A model generated the notes under the pieces. The model worked only from the letters and a program-made list of their open reading frames with translations. It ran no database searches and had not been told where the DNA came from. Positions 31,351-42,440 of a stretch of DNA of 64,000 nt are shown here, piece after piece. Every line of letters starts with the position of its first letter. Positions within the stretch are counted from its first letter, which is position 1. The DNA is from Certhia americana (taxonomy: Eukaryota; Chordata; Aves; Passeriformes; Certhiidae), in assembly GCA_018697195.1 (NCBI GenBank), contig JAGMWU010000138.1, positions 2,890 to 66,889 of the forward strand, written 5' to 3'. The position numbers and the translations under genes were made by a program.

Positions 31351-32570
31351 GTGATTGGGCCAGGGTCATCTGGAGCCTTCTGCCAGTCCCTAGAACACTC
31401 CTGTCCTCTGCATCCAGAAGAAGTCTGGGAAATGGAGGTTGTTACAAGACCTCTGAAAAGTCAATGCCATGATGGAAGGCATGGGGACGTTGCAGGCGTG
31501 CATGCCAGCAACTACCATGCTTCCCACAAGTTGGCCAATTCTCATCGTGGATTTAAAGGATTGGGTTTTTTTTTTACAATTCCTTTGCATCCCGATGGCA
31601 GACCGAAATTCACTTTTCAGTATCAGCAATTAGTAATGCTGAGCCAGCACAGAGGTATCAATGGCAAATTTGCCCCAGGGCATGCAGAACAGTACGGCTA
31701 TATGCCAATGGTATGTGGCTCGTGCCTTGTCTGGAGTTTGCAAGCAGTTTCCTGATGCCTGTCTGTATTGTTATACGGACAACATTTTGGTGGCTGTGTT
31801 CACCCACAATGGGCTGCTGAGGATTTGGCCTCAGTAGCTTGATCCTTTGAATTCAAATGGCCTGCAGGTAGCTCCAGAAAAGGTTCCACAATGACCTCCA
31901 TGGAAGCATTTGGGGTCAAAAATTCTGGAATGGATAATCTGATTCCAGGAGGTGCAATTTGTGCATTTGGTGAAGACACTGAGTGATGTTCACAAATTGG
32001 TAGGTGTCATCACTTGGTCATGTCTGTATCTGGGACTGACCAACGCACAATTGTCTCCTTTGTTTCATTTATTAAAGGGAGACTCTGTTTTGAAATCACC
32101 TCAGACATTGACCCCTGAGGCACGTCAGGTGCTAGAGGAGGTTCAGCAAGCTGTTTCTGCTTGCCAAGTTTACCGCATTGATCCTGCCGTTGATATCACT
32201 GTGTTCATTACCACTCTAGATTCGCATCCCACAGGTATCATTGGCCAATGGAATGATGAATGGTCTGATCCCTTGCATGTCTTGGAATGGTTTTTTCTGC
32301 CTCATCAGCCGCAGAAGACGGCACCCACAATGTTTGAGCTAATTGCTCACGTAATAAGCAAATGCCGACAATGGTGCTTGCAATTGGATGGGGGGAGATT
32401 CCGCAAATATCATACTCCTGACACAAAGGGAGGATTTTGAATGGAGCCTTGCAGACACTGTGTTCCTGCAAAGTGCTCTGAAACTTTTCAGGGCAGATCA
32501 CTTGTCATCTGCCAACCACAAGCTACTACAGGTAGCAAAATATTTCATAAAAACCTCTTTGTGGCCCAAA
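31351..32570 (+). pseudogene. pol: ERV C pol: reverse transcriptase, catalytic motif lost
   Basis: RT readable in several frames: WRLLQDL (near 31433), VDLKD (31550) with FFTIPLHPDGRPKF, and a palm in which the expected YMDD reads YTDN near 31776. The connection follows at 31952-32440. Many stops and frame changes. Related to the RT of ERV E. Confidence 0.75.
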
Positions 32571-33830
32571 AAATAGCCGAGAACCAGTGCAAGGACCCAC
32601 TGTCTTCACTGACAGTTTGGGGAAAATAAGAAAGGCCACTGTTACCTGGAGGGATGGGACTGAGTGGCAAGTCCTGGAAGGCCATGAGGATGGGCCAGCC
32701 CAATTGGTTGAATTAAGGGCTGCTGTCATGGCATTTGAGAGAGGTTTTCCCAGGAACCTTTCAATTTGATCATGGATTCAGCCTATGTGGCTGACATTGA
32801 ACAGCGGTTGGGTTATTCGGTTTTAAAGGAGGTCAGTAATCCTGCCTTGTTTCATCTACTGAAGACCTTGTGGTGTGCCATTCAGGACTGGGTTCATCCA
32901 TACTATGTCCTGCATATGAGAAGTCACACCGAATTGCCAGGGTTTGTAGCAGAAGGTAACGCGAGGGCTGACAAGTTGACTAACCCAGCGTGGGTGGCAC
33001 CTCAGCCTGACACGCTCGCGCAGGCCAAGGCATCACATGGGTTTTTCCATCAGAATGCACATACCTTGCAGAAGCAGTTTCAGCTGACGCCTACTGAGGC
33101 TCATGACATTGTCGAGTCCTGTGATGACTGTCACGTGCTGGCTGCGCCTTTACCGGCTGGGGTGAACCCCAGAGGCCTTAGGGCCTTGGAGCTTTGGCAG
33201 ACTGATGTTACCTAGATTGCCGAGTTCGGCCGGCTCAAGCATGTGCATGTCACGGTGGACACGTTCTCCTCTGCCATGTGGGCCTCTGCTCACACTGGAG
33301 AAAAGGCCCGCGATGTCCTTGCCCACTGGAGGCAGGCCTTTGCTGTTCTAGGCATACCTTCTGCTGTGAAAACCGCCTGTGGTCCTGCTTATGCATCGCA
33401 GCAGGTGCAGCAGTTCCTGCAGTCGTGGGGTGTGTCACACAAGTTTGGTATCACTCATTCCCCGACTAGTCAAGCTATTGTAGAACACGCTCATGGTACT
33501 CTGAAGTGGGTTCTTCAAAAACAAAAACGGGGAATGCAGGGTGACACCCCGTACAGTCGGTTGGCAAAGGCATTGTACACCATTAATCATCTTATTGTGC
33601 CCCAAAACTCGAATAACCCTGTCATTTTGCAGCCAACAGGCAACATGGAAACTGTGACCAAACTGAAAGTCTTCAGTGAATGGATCATCAAGTGATGACT
33701 CAGATGCAGATGACATGAGTGATCATTCTGATGACTCCTACACAAATGGACATTGGACATTGTAAATTCCCTTTCAACATTGTTCATTTTTCTTTTTTAT
33801 TTTTCTTTTTTAAATGGAAAAAGGGTGAGA
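32571..33830 (+). pseudogene. pol: ERV C pol: RNase H and integrase
   Basis: RNase H begins near 32590 (TVFTDSLG, where the usual Gly is Leu) and continues at 32766-33215 (MDSAYVADIEQRLGYS). Integrase: C-D-D-C zinc pair, LWQTDVT followed by a TAG at about 33214, then 33243-33695 with KTACGPAY. The second catalytic Asp is thus replaced (DN to AC). The Glu helix GQ/SQAIVEHAHG is still readable. Confidence 0.8.
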
Positions 33831-34141
33831 TGTCGCCCTTGCTTTTGCATGTTTCATCTAGCCTTCTGATGTTTTGAATTTCTGGAGCCAGATTTCACAC
33901 ACACATTTCTGTAAACAATGATTACTTACATTCCTTTCTAAAAAGGAAGTGAGAGTTGATGGACCTGTGGTTTGACCAGTGTAGTCTCAGAGGAGGTCAA
34001 CTGTTAGACCAATCAAGGGGAAAATGTGTGTAACCTATATAAATCATAGTTTTAAAATAAACTTTCTCTTCTGCTTCTGCCTTGCTCTAAGAAAGGTGTG
34101 TGTGTGTGTGTGTGTGTGTTCATTCGTGTCGAATTGTAACA
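33831..34141 (+). mobile_element. ERV C 3' LTR
   Basis: 311 bp, TGTCGCCC...ATTGTAACA, after the polypurine tract. Differences from the 5' copy include several C/T and G/A changes and a different GT-repeat length. Confidence 0.93.
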
Positions 34142-34660
34142 AGGGTATTCTAATATCCTCACCTAAACTAGAACTTGAGGTTACTAACTTACAAAATCCA
34201 GCACAGTTTTTGTATGGGGAACCAAAAGAAAAAAATAACTTATGATTGTTTGCATAATATTGAAGAGCAAATAATAATCAGGCCAGATTTAGAAGAAGAG
34301 GAGCTGGATGAAGGAGAAAAGCTTTTTGTTGATGGTTCTTCCCAGGTAGTGGAAGGGAAAAGGAAATAAGGATATGCAATAGTTAATGGAAAGACATTTA
34401 AAGTCATAGAATCAGGACCATTAAGCCCCAGCTGGTCAGCCCAAGCGTGCGAACTATATGCAGTCTTAAGAGCTTTGCAAATGCTAAAAGGAAAAACTGG
34501 AACAATCTACACAGATTCTAAATATGCATTTGGTGTAGTGCATACATTTGGCAAAATCTGGGAAGAAAAGGGTCTAATAAATTCCCAAGGAAAAGGATTG
34601 ATTCATCAAGAACTAATAATTAGAATTTTATAAGCTTTACAGGGGCCGGTAGGGATAGCT
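34142..34660 (+). pseudogene. pol: ERV B pol: RNase H (after ERV C)
   Basis: Resumes after AGGGTA with LELEVTNLQNPAQFLYGEP. A frame slip in an A run (about 34226) and stops at 34367 and 34630 break it. The RNase H motifs KLFVDGSSQVVEG and IYTDSKYAFGVVHTFG are recognisable. Confidence 0.85.
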
Positions 34661-36091
34661 GTGGTACATTTAAAAGGGCACCAAAGGGGATTAACCCCGT
34701 TGGTGAGGGGAAATAATTTAGCAGACCAAGAAGCAAAAAAAGCTGCCTTATTGGTATTTAGAGAAAAAGAAAACTGGGATCCTTGGGAAGGGGCCAGGAA
34801 AAAGTGCACCACATGTGGAGAAGATCTATTTGAACCCCCTTGTTATGACTGTTGGAAAGATCTTGGAAGTGATGCACTATACCGTAGCTGTAACAACCCC
34901 AAATACAAATATTGTTGTATACATGGAGAAAAACATTATCTTTTTAGCTTTACTGTACAAGAAAAGAAAAAATTGGCACAAATGGGGGCAGAAGAAATTG
35001 AGACAGGAAAATGGGAACTCCCAGATGGTCGAGAGGTTGTTCCAAAGACCATGGCTATAAGAATTATGCGTAAATACCATGAAAGCACCCATTGGGGAGT
35101 TCAAGCATTAATAGATCAATTTGCCATAAAATATGTGTGCATTGGAGGGTATAATATAGCAAAGAGAATAGTGAATGAATGTTTGATTTGCCAGAAAGTA
35201 AACAAGCACCAATTGAGAGAGAGACCCCTAGGAGGAAGAGAATTGGCTCACCGACCATTTGCCAAAATTCAATTAGATTTTACTGAACTACCTAAAGTAG
35301 GGAAATATAAGTACTTGCTGGTAATAGTAGATCATTTAACTCACTTTGTAGAGGCATTCCCAACTGCTAGAGCCACCACCCAGACTGTAGTAAAGCTACT
35401 GCTTGAGGATATTATACCCAGATTTGGCTTTATTGAAACAATAGATTCTGATAGGGGACCACACTTTGTTTCAAAGAATATAAAAGAAGTTTTTGCTGTT
35501 TTAGGAACCAGATGGGAGTATCATACCCCTTGGCATCCACAAAGCTCAGGAAAAGTAGAGAGGGCGAATGGGGAGATAAAGAAACAACTGACTAAATTAA
35601 CATTGGAAACCAAGATGTCCTGGGTAATGTGTCTCCCCTTAGCCCTGTTAAACATTAGGACACAACCTCGCACTGATTTAGGAATTTCTCCTTTTGAAAT
35701 GTTGTATGGGATGCCTTATGATTTAGAGATTCCTCAAGATCATCCCTGGGTTGAAAACTTACAACTTAAACAATATTTAACCCAGCTCATGACTAGGAGA
35801 AAACAATTGCAAGATAAAGGCCTGGTGGTGCAAAGGCCTCCATTAGATATTGCAATACACAATATACAACCTGGAGATAAAGTTTTAATTAGATCATGGA
35901 AAGAATCCTCATTAACCCCTCGCTGGGAAGGGCCTTATCTTGTTTTACTCACTACAGAAACTGCTATTTGGACTGCAGAACGAGGATGGACACATAGCAG
36001 CCGAGTAAAGAGACCAATCTCTGAAGAACAGTGGGAGAGCTTTGGAAATCCAGAGACTTTGAAGCTCAAGTTGTGTAAGAAAAAGGATTAA
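34661..36091 (+). pseudogene. pol: ERV B pol: end of RNase H, Cys-rich linker, complete integrase
   Basis: A 476-codon open frame. Residues 1-38 finish RNase H (HLKGHQRG, NNLADQEAKKAA). Residues 39-96 form a cysteine-rich linker absent from ERV D. Integrase then has HHCC (H-E-S-T-H, CLICQKVN), Asp in QLDFTELP, Asp in DSDRGPHFV, Glu in GKVERANGEI and a C-terminal domain ending in EGPYLVLLTTETAIWTAERG. Ends TAA at 36089. This is the best-preserved domain of ERV B, but it is cut off from an upstream start. Confidence 0.9.
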
Positions 36092-36094
36092 TGA

Positions 36095-36634
36095 GCTGGA
36101 TTAAGACTATATTTTGCCCAAGAGAAGACTATTTGTTATCCATTTGTTTGTGTAAAATGTAACTTGTGTAAAGAAAGCTGGTGGGAACATTGTAGTTACG
36201 GATATACTCCACCCGATCATTGCTGACAGTGTTATCAAAGAGAAAGAGAACTGACTGAACAAGCCTTGAGATTATTAGTGGCCACTGGGCGAGTAATCCC
36301 GTGGACCCGGCCCTGGTGGGATATTTTTGCACTCGGCATTGATCTGGAAAAGGGTTGTGTACATCCAAACGAACCCCAGAAATCAAACCCAGAGATTTTA
36401 CAGATAATCTGCAGAACCACAGTGCCTAAAATTCCCTGTATAACACCTCAAATAAAAGCTAAGAGCTGGGGGGCCTATAAGGAGCGAAATAAACGAAAAG
36501 AGCACTCTCCTGAAGAATACGTTTGCTGCCGAGAAGACGGTACACCTTGCTGCACTAGGCAAAAGTGTAGGAGAAGGAGGCAGAGACGTAAAGAAGTGGA
36601 GGCTGGAAAAGAAATGCTCAAGGGAGCTGTATAA
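36095..36634 (+). pseudogene. ERV B cysteine-rich accessory ORF between pol and env
   Basis: Frame 2, different from pol and env, open from just after the pol stop to TAA 36632-36634, except for one TGA at 36224-36226. It shares with the ERV D ORF the block CYPFVC-x2-C-x2-CK-x2-WW-x-HC, then C-x2-C (first Cys directly before the TGA), PWWDIFALGI, HPNEP and EEYVCCREDG. Beyond the D stop it continues with CCTRQKCRRRRQRRK, an arginine-rich tract. No ATG is seen at the start, as in D. Function unknown; metal binding plus nucleic-acid binding is an inference from composition. Confidence 0.6.
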
Positions 36635-36639
36635 CAATA

Positions 36640-38637
36640 AGCAGCGTTACTCGCCCGTGAGGCCCCAGGCTTTATTACTTGAGGTGAGAATGAAAGGCAC
36701 AAGAGGCACAACCAAATTACATAAGTTAGAAAAGAAAGTTTTCATTAGGAAAAAAAACCCCACCAGCTCTCTCCAGGATTGGGTATTTATTTGTTTTAAT
36801 TTGTGTAAACTTGGTACAAGTGGAGGATAACCTCCACCAACTATTTAAGTGGTCCTTAATTCAGTGAGAAGATCAAAGTACAGTTCAAACCATTATTACT
36901 CCTGGAGTACCCAGCTTTACACCTGCTTTGTGTCAAATAGTGCCTATCGAGTTCTGCTTAAACCAAAAAGGATTTTATTTCTGCCCAAGCTCTAACCCTG
37001 GGCAGGGTTATTGTAATAGTCCTGGACAATATTATTGTGCATATTGAGGTTGTGAAACTATTGCATCACACTGGGATCCAGGAGCAGGAACTGATAAATT
37101 CCTTAAAATAGGATGGGGGCCAAGTGGATGCACTCCCCCTAAGAAAGATCCTAGCGGTGGTATGGTTTTGGCTCCCCGTGGGGGAATAAGACCTCAATCT
37201 TCCTATGCAGACTGCCAATTTATATATGTAAATGTATCTCAACCAACAGATCCTGGTTGGATAACTGGGAAAACATGGGGTATGAGATACTGGGAGCCAG
37301 GAACTGATAGAGGAGGATTGATGTTAATTAAAAAGAAAGTGGCAGTGCCTGAGCCTCAAGCAGTGGGACCTAAACCAGTAGTAAATGTTCCAAATGATTC
37401 ATTCAAAGAAATAGAACACCAAAGTACTACTGAACCCTTCCCCCAAAACATCGCAGATCTATCCAATTTCGAGTCAGAGCCAAAGGTTAATCCTTTATGG
37501 AAACTCTTAGATACCACCTATCAAGTACTAAATTCAACTAATCCGAATGTAACACAGCATTGCTGGTTATGTTATGATATTAAACCGCCTTTTTACGAAG
37601 CAACAGGTATATACTCTAAAGCAAAAAGAATAAATGGTTCAAACCCAGCTCAATGTTTATGGGACTCTGAGGGTGGGAAACAAGGGATAACGATGCAACA
37701 TGTATCAGGAAAAGGGAGGTGTGTTGGAAAAGTACCTCCAGAAAAAGATCATTTGTGTCAAGTAAAAACTTCCCTAAAAGGAAAGTTGTCTGCTGATTGG
37801 CTAGTACCCACCAACAATGCAAAATGGATTTGTTCTGAAACAGGGATTACTCCATGCTTATCTATCAAATTGTTTGATGAAAGCAGCGAGTATTGCATAC
37901 AGGTAATGATTCTTCCCCGAATCATATACCATCCTGAGGAATTTGTGTATAATTACCAAAGTACTCAAAGTCATCATTTACAAAAATGGGAACCATTTAA
38001 TCTTACTGCTTTAACTGTAGCCACCCTAATAGCCGTAGGAGCTGCAGGTGCAGGAACAGGAATAACATCACTAGTTCAACAAAATCAAAAGTTCCAATCA
38101 CTTAGAATAGCTGTAGATGAGGACTTAGTCCGAATTGAAAAATCAATTAGTGCATTAGAAAAATCACTAAGGTCGTTATCGGAAGTGGTACTGCAAAACC
38201 AAAGAGGGTTAGATCTCATGTTTCTACAACAAGGAGGAGTATGTGCTGCACTGGGAGAACAATGTTGTATATATGCGGACCACACTGGAGTTGTAAGAAA
38301 TACTATGACTAAATTCCGTGAGGGCCTAGAAAAACGAAAACAAGAACGAGAAATGCAACAAAGCTGGTATGAATCTTGGTTTAACCATTCTCCTTGGCTT
38401 ACCACCTTGTTGTCTACTTTTGCAGGACCTTTAATTTTAGTTATTTTAGTGCTAACCTTTGGACCATGTATATTTAATAAAGTCATTGCAATAGTGAAGA
38501 GTAGACTGGAAGCTGCACATTTAATGCTAATTAGAGCCCGATATGAGTCTATAAAAGATGAAGAATTTGAGTTAAGCTATGCTGAGCTCCAAAGATTTGA
38601 TAAACAAAATGAGAAAAAGAAGAGGGGAAAATTGTAA
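36640..38637 (+). pseudogene. env: ERV B env (class I)
   Basis: The SU start is broken: the leader lies in another frame up to about 36828, stops follow near 36866, and a TGA at 37045 replaces the Trp seen in ERV D before GCETI. From 37162 a 491-codon frame is open to TAA 38635-38637, which lies in the first bases of the 3' LTR. It contains CWLCYDIKP, a fusion-peptide-like LIAVGAAGAGTGITSL, LQNQRGLDLMF with CAALGEQCC (CX6CC), an anchor (AGPLILVILVLTFGPCIF) and a tail. The SU/TM cleavage site is altered: KW where D has KR. Confidence 0.88.
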
Positions 38638-39098
38638 TAGGTATATACCCGAGTTTGTTAATCAAATCTCAACTATCAGCACCTGGCCAAGGCTTTGTGG
38701 GGGAGGAAGGGGGAAGCCGCCAGCCATCTGAAACAACAAAAGTTCTTTAAGCAAGATAAACATCATGCATCCTGTCTGCAGAAAATGTAAAAGTTTTTGT
38801 GTATTCGCATAAGCCAGCGGGGAGTAAAACAAAAATTAAGAGAGAAGGATTATGTCCCCCTCCCCACGACCACCAGAAGACAGGAAGATGACCCTTAACA
38901 AGAAGAGTCACAGATACCAGAAGAAGAAAATTATAAAAAAACGAAGAATGAACTGGGAGGTGGTGTGTGCCTTTCGGTGGGAACAGGAGATTCCCGGGCC
39001 GACCCAGCGCTGTTTTGCTTATTGCTGCTTGCTTAATAAAATAATTTTCTTAATTGGCTTGACTCTGTCGGATTTAATTAGACAGCTAACTTATAACA
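38633..39098 (+). mobile_element. ERV B 3' LTR
   Basis: 466 bp, TGTAATAGG...CTTATAACA, directly after a purine tract (AGAAGAGGGGAAAAT). Followed by the CCCAA duplication and ERV A integrase. Confidence 0.95.
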
Positions 39099-39481
39099 CC
39101 CAATAACTCCACCATTGCCAGAGAAACTGTCTTTTCCACCTGAGGAGCTTGAGATAATTAAAAATAGTAGAACAGAGGAAAGAGGGGATAATTGGTTTAC
39201 AAGGGATGATAAACAGTGAATCCCAAAAGCTCTGGCCCCACAAATATTAAAACAACTCCATGAAGGAAGTCATTGGGGCTCTCAAGGATTGGCAGCAGCC
39301 TTCATCAAAATGTACACTGCTGTGGGTCTTTTTACGTTAGCAAAGCGAGCTACTGAGGGTTGTTTGATTTGTGCTAAAACCAATAAAAGGGTTACAAAGA
39401 AAACTGCCCGGGGAGGGAGGCCTTGGGCTGTACATCCCTTCCAAAGATGTCAGGTGGATTTTACTGAAATGCCCTGAGTGG
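39099..39481 (+). pseudogene. pol: ERV A integrase, zinc domain (third piece)
   Basis: Resumes after ERV B with LPEKL, then HHCC (LHEGSHWG, GCLICAKTNK) and VDFTEMP carrying the first catalytic Asp. A stop lies just after (TGA at about 39475). Interrupted by LTR L1 at 39482. Confidence 0.85.
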
Positions 39482-40153
39482 TGTTAAAAATGACTAAATA
39501 ATGTTGGCTTTCGCATTTGTGTATTGGCTTCTGCATGTTGTTATTGTTCATAAATATTCAGATATGGTATACATTATAACTCCTTTTTAGCTGCCTGTTA
39601 ATATAACATAATCTCACATCTTAAGTATGTATTGTGCTGCTTTCAGAAATAGTAGTGTAATAGATATAATATATATGTATTGTTTATAGAAATGGTAACA
39701 TAATGAATAGACCTTAACAAAAACATAAGATGTGAAAGAGCTTTTGTGTAACTAAAAGAACTGGGTAAGATCATCCATTAATTGACCCATCCGAGTGATA
39801 ACAATGACACAAAACAGAGTACAAGAGAGGATGGGAGGAGAACTCATTATTTTCTCTTATCAAAAGGAGTGTGAAACAGCAGGAATTAAATCACAGGAAG
39901 AAATAAAATTTACTGATGGGAAGAATCAAACACAAAGAATCACTGTAACATCAAAAACTTCCAGGAATGTTTTAACAATGTATAAGCTAATGAATATGCA
40001 TGTTATCCCAGCAATGTACCTGTATATAGAAATCATGATTTTAAGTGTCAGTGTGCTCTTTGGCTGTTATTGTCTTTTTTTTAATCTCATTATTATTATT
40101 ACTATTATTATTAAACTTTTAAAAATTCTGGCACATGAATTTCATTTCTTACA
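39482..40153. mobile_element. Solo LTR L1 (AT-rich family L)
   Basis: 672 bp, TGTTAAAAATGAC...TTTCTTACA, with a 4-bp flank match GTGG (39478-39481, 40154-40157). The first 220 bases align with L2 at 40296. Very AT-rich. The 128-codon ORF inside it resembles nothing I know and is taken as chance. Confidence 0.75.
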
Positions 40154-40295
40154 GTGGGAAGGTTTAAATATCTTCTGGTAATAGTATGTCAGCTAACAGG
40201 ATGGCCAGAAGCATTTCCAACTGTTTCAGCAACTACAAGATCAGTTATTAAGGTATTTTTGGAACAAATCATTGCAAGATATGGGATTGTGGAAG
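40154..40295 (+). pseudogene. pol: ERV A integrase core (fourth piece)
   Basis: Reads VGRFKYLLVIV, LTGWPEAFPTVSATT and FLEQIIARYGIVEV, the strand/helix region between the first and second catalytic Asp of a gammaretroviral integrase. Bounded by LTRs L1 and L2. Confidence 0.85.
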
Positions 40296-41471
40296 TGTTA
40301 TAAATGACAATGTAAATATTTGTATTTTCATTTATGTATTAGCTTTTATAAGTTATTATTAATCCTAATGATTTAGATATAGTACAATTTGTAATCCCTT
40401 TTAACTGCTTTTTGATATAGTATAATCTGTCAGCTTTTGTATGTACCATATAACATACATAAACAGTAATATGATAAATATATTATAGCTTAGGCCTTCA
40501 CATAATATTAAAATAGACTATGTAATATTAAATGGGGGTTTTTTTTGTAGCTAACTAACAATAGTAAAATAGCTAATGTTGGTCTAAAGTATTTGTCAAA
40601 ATAGCTAAAACGTCTATATGATAAGGTGTGGGGACTGGATGAGATGGGATGGATTGTGATTTGGCCCAGGCTCTGTATTCAGACAGTATTAACATGAGGC
40701 CATGGGAAATGGGATACTGAAAGAAGGTTACCAAGGGGTAGGTCATGTCTCAAATTCTACCTCTCTGTTAGCTCGAAATGGTCTGGTCCCTGTCCTGGAG
40801 ACAGGATTGGATACCTGCCCCCAGGTAACCATATGTATTGTTAAGTTAACCATACCCCTGTGTCTTTTGCAAGGAAGCCCCCGACCCACTTGGTCGTTGA
40901 AGGCAGCTCCCAGGCCTCCTGACCATGTGGCTGCTCTGATACATTAAAATCTACCTTTGGCTACAGCATTGCACCCATCCTAGTTTTATAGCCACACTCC
41001 CCCGGTCAAACCAGGTCAAAACTAGCAGGGGAAACACATCCCCCCCCCCCCCCCCCCCCCAGACTGCTACAATAAGGTAACATTGAAAAGAACCAGACAA
41101 ATAACACTGAAAAGCACAAGGAAGAATCTACCACTGACCCTTTGGCTATCAATAACTGCCAAACTACAGACCAGGGGGCCTCATGAAGAAATAAAATACA
41201 AGACTCTGAAAATCACATCTGCATTGTGGCATGTACTCTAAGAAGATGAGGTGAAGGGTCAAACTAAGATGAACATAAACTCAAAGGAATGTTTGAATAT
41301 GTATAACATTCATTAATATGCATTTGACCAATGCAATGAGAAAGTATATAAGAAATGTTATAGCTAGTGGTGTGTTTTTTGGCCAATCGCCAAAACACCC
41401 CAGCACTGGATTTTGTCCCTTTTATCACTTAAGAAACTTCTAAAATTTTAGAGTGAGCTTTGTTTCTCACA
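40296..41471. mobile_element. Solo LTR L2, split by LTR M
   Basis: TGTTATAAATGAC...TTTCTCACA with a perfect 5-bp TSD GGAAG (40291-40295, 41472-41476). Without LTR M it is about 725 bp. It belongs to the same family as L1. Confidence 0.85.
40627..41071 (+). mobile_element. Solo LTR M inside L2
   Basis: 445 bp, TGTGGGGACTGG...GACTGCTACA, with a perfect 6-bp TSD ATAAGG (40621-40626, 41072-41077). ATTAAA at about 40944 is the likely polyadenylation signal. A run of 20 C at 41041-41060 lies near its end. The 6-bp TSD suggests class II. Confidence 0.9.
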
Positions 41472-41531
41472 GGAAGCAATAGACTCAGATAGGGAAATTC
41501 ATTTTACAGGCAAGATCCTTTAAGGGGTTAT
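41472..41531 (+). pseudogene. pol: ERV A integrase, second catalytic Asp (fifth piece)
   Basis: Sixty bases reading EAIDSDREIHFTGKIL, in which the GPHF seen elsewhere is changed. Cut by LTR K. Small, but its place between two TSD-defined LTRs and the match to the other integrases make it certain. Confidence 0.8.
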
Positions 41532-41861
41532 TGTTGCATCCCTTTTGGGAATGCTCTCTCCCCAAAATCCCTCCCCCAGAGACTGTAACCTGGCCTGAGT
41601 TACCTGCCCCTTTGAGTCTGACCTATGGCCTTCAGCCAGGTAATCTGACCCCGACCCCAAAGGAGATAAAAACCCCTCTCCCTCCATGTGCTCTCTCCTT
41701 GCTTCTCGGGATCCCTTCATTGAGAATAAAGCTTTGGAATACATCCTGAGGTAAGGGGCCTCTTTTGAAACTCTTCTCCCTATCCTGTAGATCCCCTCTC
41801 CCAAAATTCCCTAAATCTGAGCTAGCAGCTTGTGGGGGGTGGAGGGAAAGGGGAATCATCA
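41532..41861 (+). mobile_element. Solo LTR K
   Basis: 330 bp, TGTTGCATCC...GAATCATCA with a perfect 6-bp TSD GGTTAT (41526-41531, 41862-41867). AATAAA lies at about 41726, preceded by a TATA-like GATAAAAACC near 41664. Confidence 0.9.
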
Positions 41862-42440
41862 GGTTATGACTGCTTTAGGAATACAATGGAACCTCCATAC
41901 CCCATGGCACCCCCAGAGTTTGGGTCAGGTAGAAAGAATGAATGGAGAAATAAACACCTTTTGAAGGTGGTGATAGAAACTAAAATGCCATGGGTACGGT
42001 TTTTGCTACTGGCTTTGGCAAGAATAAGGGCCAGACCCAGAGAAGATATTCAATTATCTCCCTTTGAATTGATATTTGGAATTCCTTACCCTTGTAATTC
42101 TCAGCCTAGTGGGGGGTAGAGATAAGTGATAGATATTTAAAACAGTATGTGGCCAGGGTACTGTCTTTTGTGAAATCTCTTTGACAGGAAACTCAGCTGG
42201 TAAAGACCCTGCCTTTGGACTTTGCTGTTCATAACATCCAACCAGGAGATTGGGTCCTAGTTAAGGAGTAGAAAGAAGCACCACTGGTGACAAAGTGGTG
42301 TGGACCTTTCCAAGTGTTGCTGACCACAGAAACAGCCATCAAGACAGCTGAACACAGGTGGACCCATTACACTCAGGTCAAGGTCTCTGAGGCCCCAGAG
42401 ATTTGGACATCTCAGCTGGAGGAGAAGGATGGGAGGCCAT
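41862..42440 (+). pseudogene. pol: ERV A integrase, C-terminal part (sixth piece)
   Basis: Reads WNLHTPWHPQSLGQVERMNGEI (catalytic Glu), then VVIETKMPWVRFLLLALARIR and SPFELIFGIPYP. Stops near 42118 and in the C-terminal domain (FAVHNIQPGDWVL-like near 42220) show decay. Frame changes are present. Confidence 0.85.

Larger units (their letters stand above)
29446..34141 (+). mobile_element. ERV C: internally deleted class II provirus inside ERV B pol
   Basis: 4.7 kb with 311-bp LTRs, a perfect 6-bp TSD AGGGTA (29440-29445, 34142-34147), primer site after TC, and polypurine tract GGAAAAAGGGTGAGA. Internal order: gag matrix start, GC-rich region, dUTPase, protease start, RT, RNase H, integrase. 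Capsid, nucleocapsid and env are absent. The LTRs differ at about 15 positions by eye, similar to ERV B, so C may have landed soon after B. Confidence 0.93.
25374..39098 (+). mobile_element. ERV B: class I provirus, plus strand, carrying ERV C
   Basis: LTR, tRNA-His-type primer site, gag, UAG, pol, cysteine-rich ORF, env and LTR, with a perfect 5-bp TSD CCCAA (25369-25373, 39099-39103) in ERV A pol. Its own pol is split by ERV C (29446-34141). Without C it is about 9.0 kb. The LTRs differ at roughly 20 positions by eye, so it is clearly older than ERV D, to which its proteins are related throughout. Gag, pol, accessory ORF and env all carry lesions. Confidence 0.95.

Noticed and set aside
39795..40181. 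128-codon ORF in LTR L1
   Set aside because: Runs through an LTR and into integrase sequence of ERV A; no counterpart in L2.
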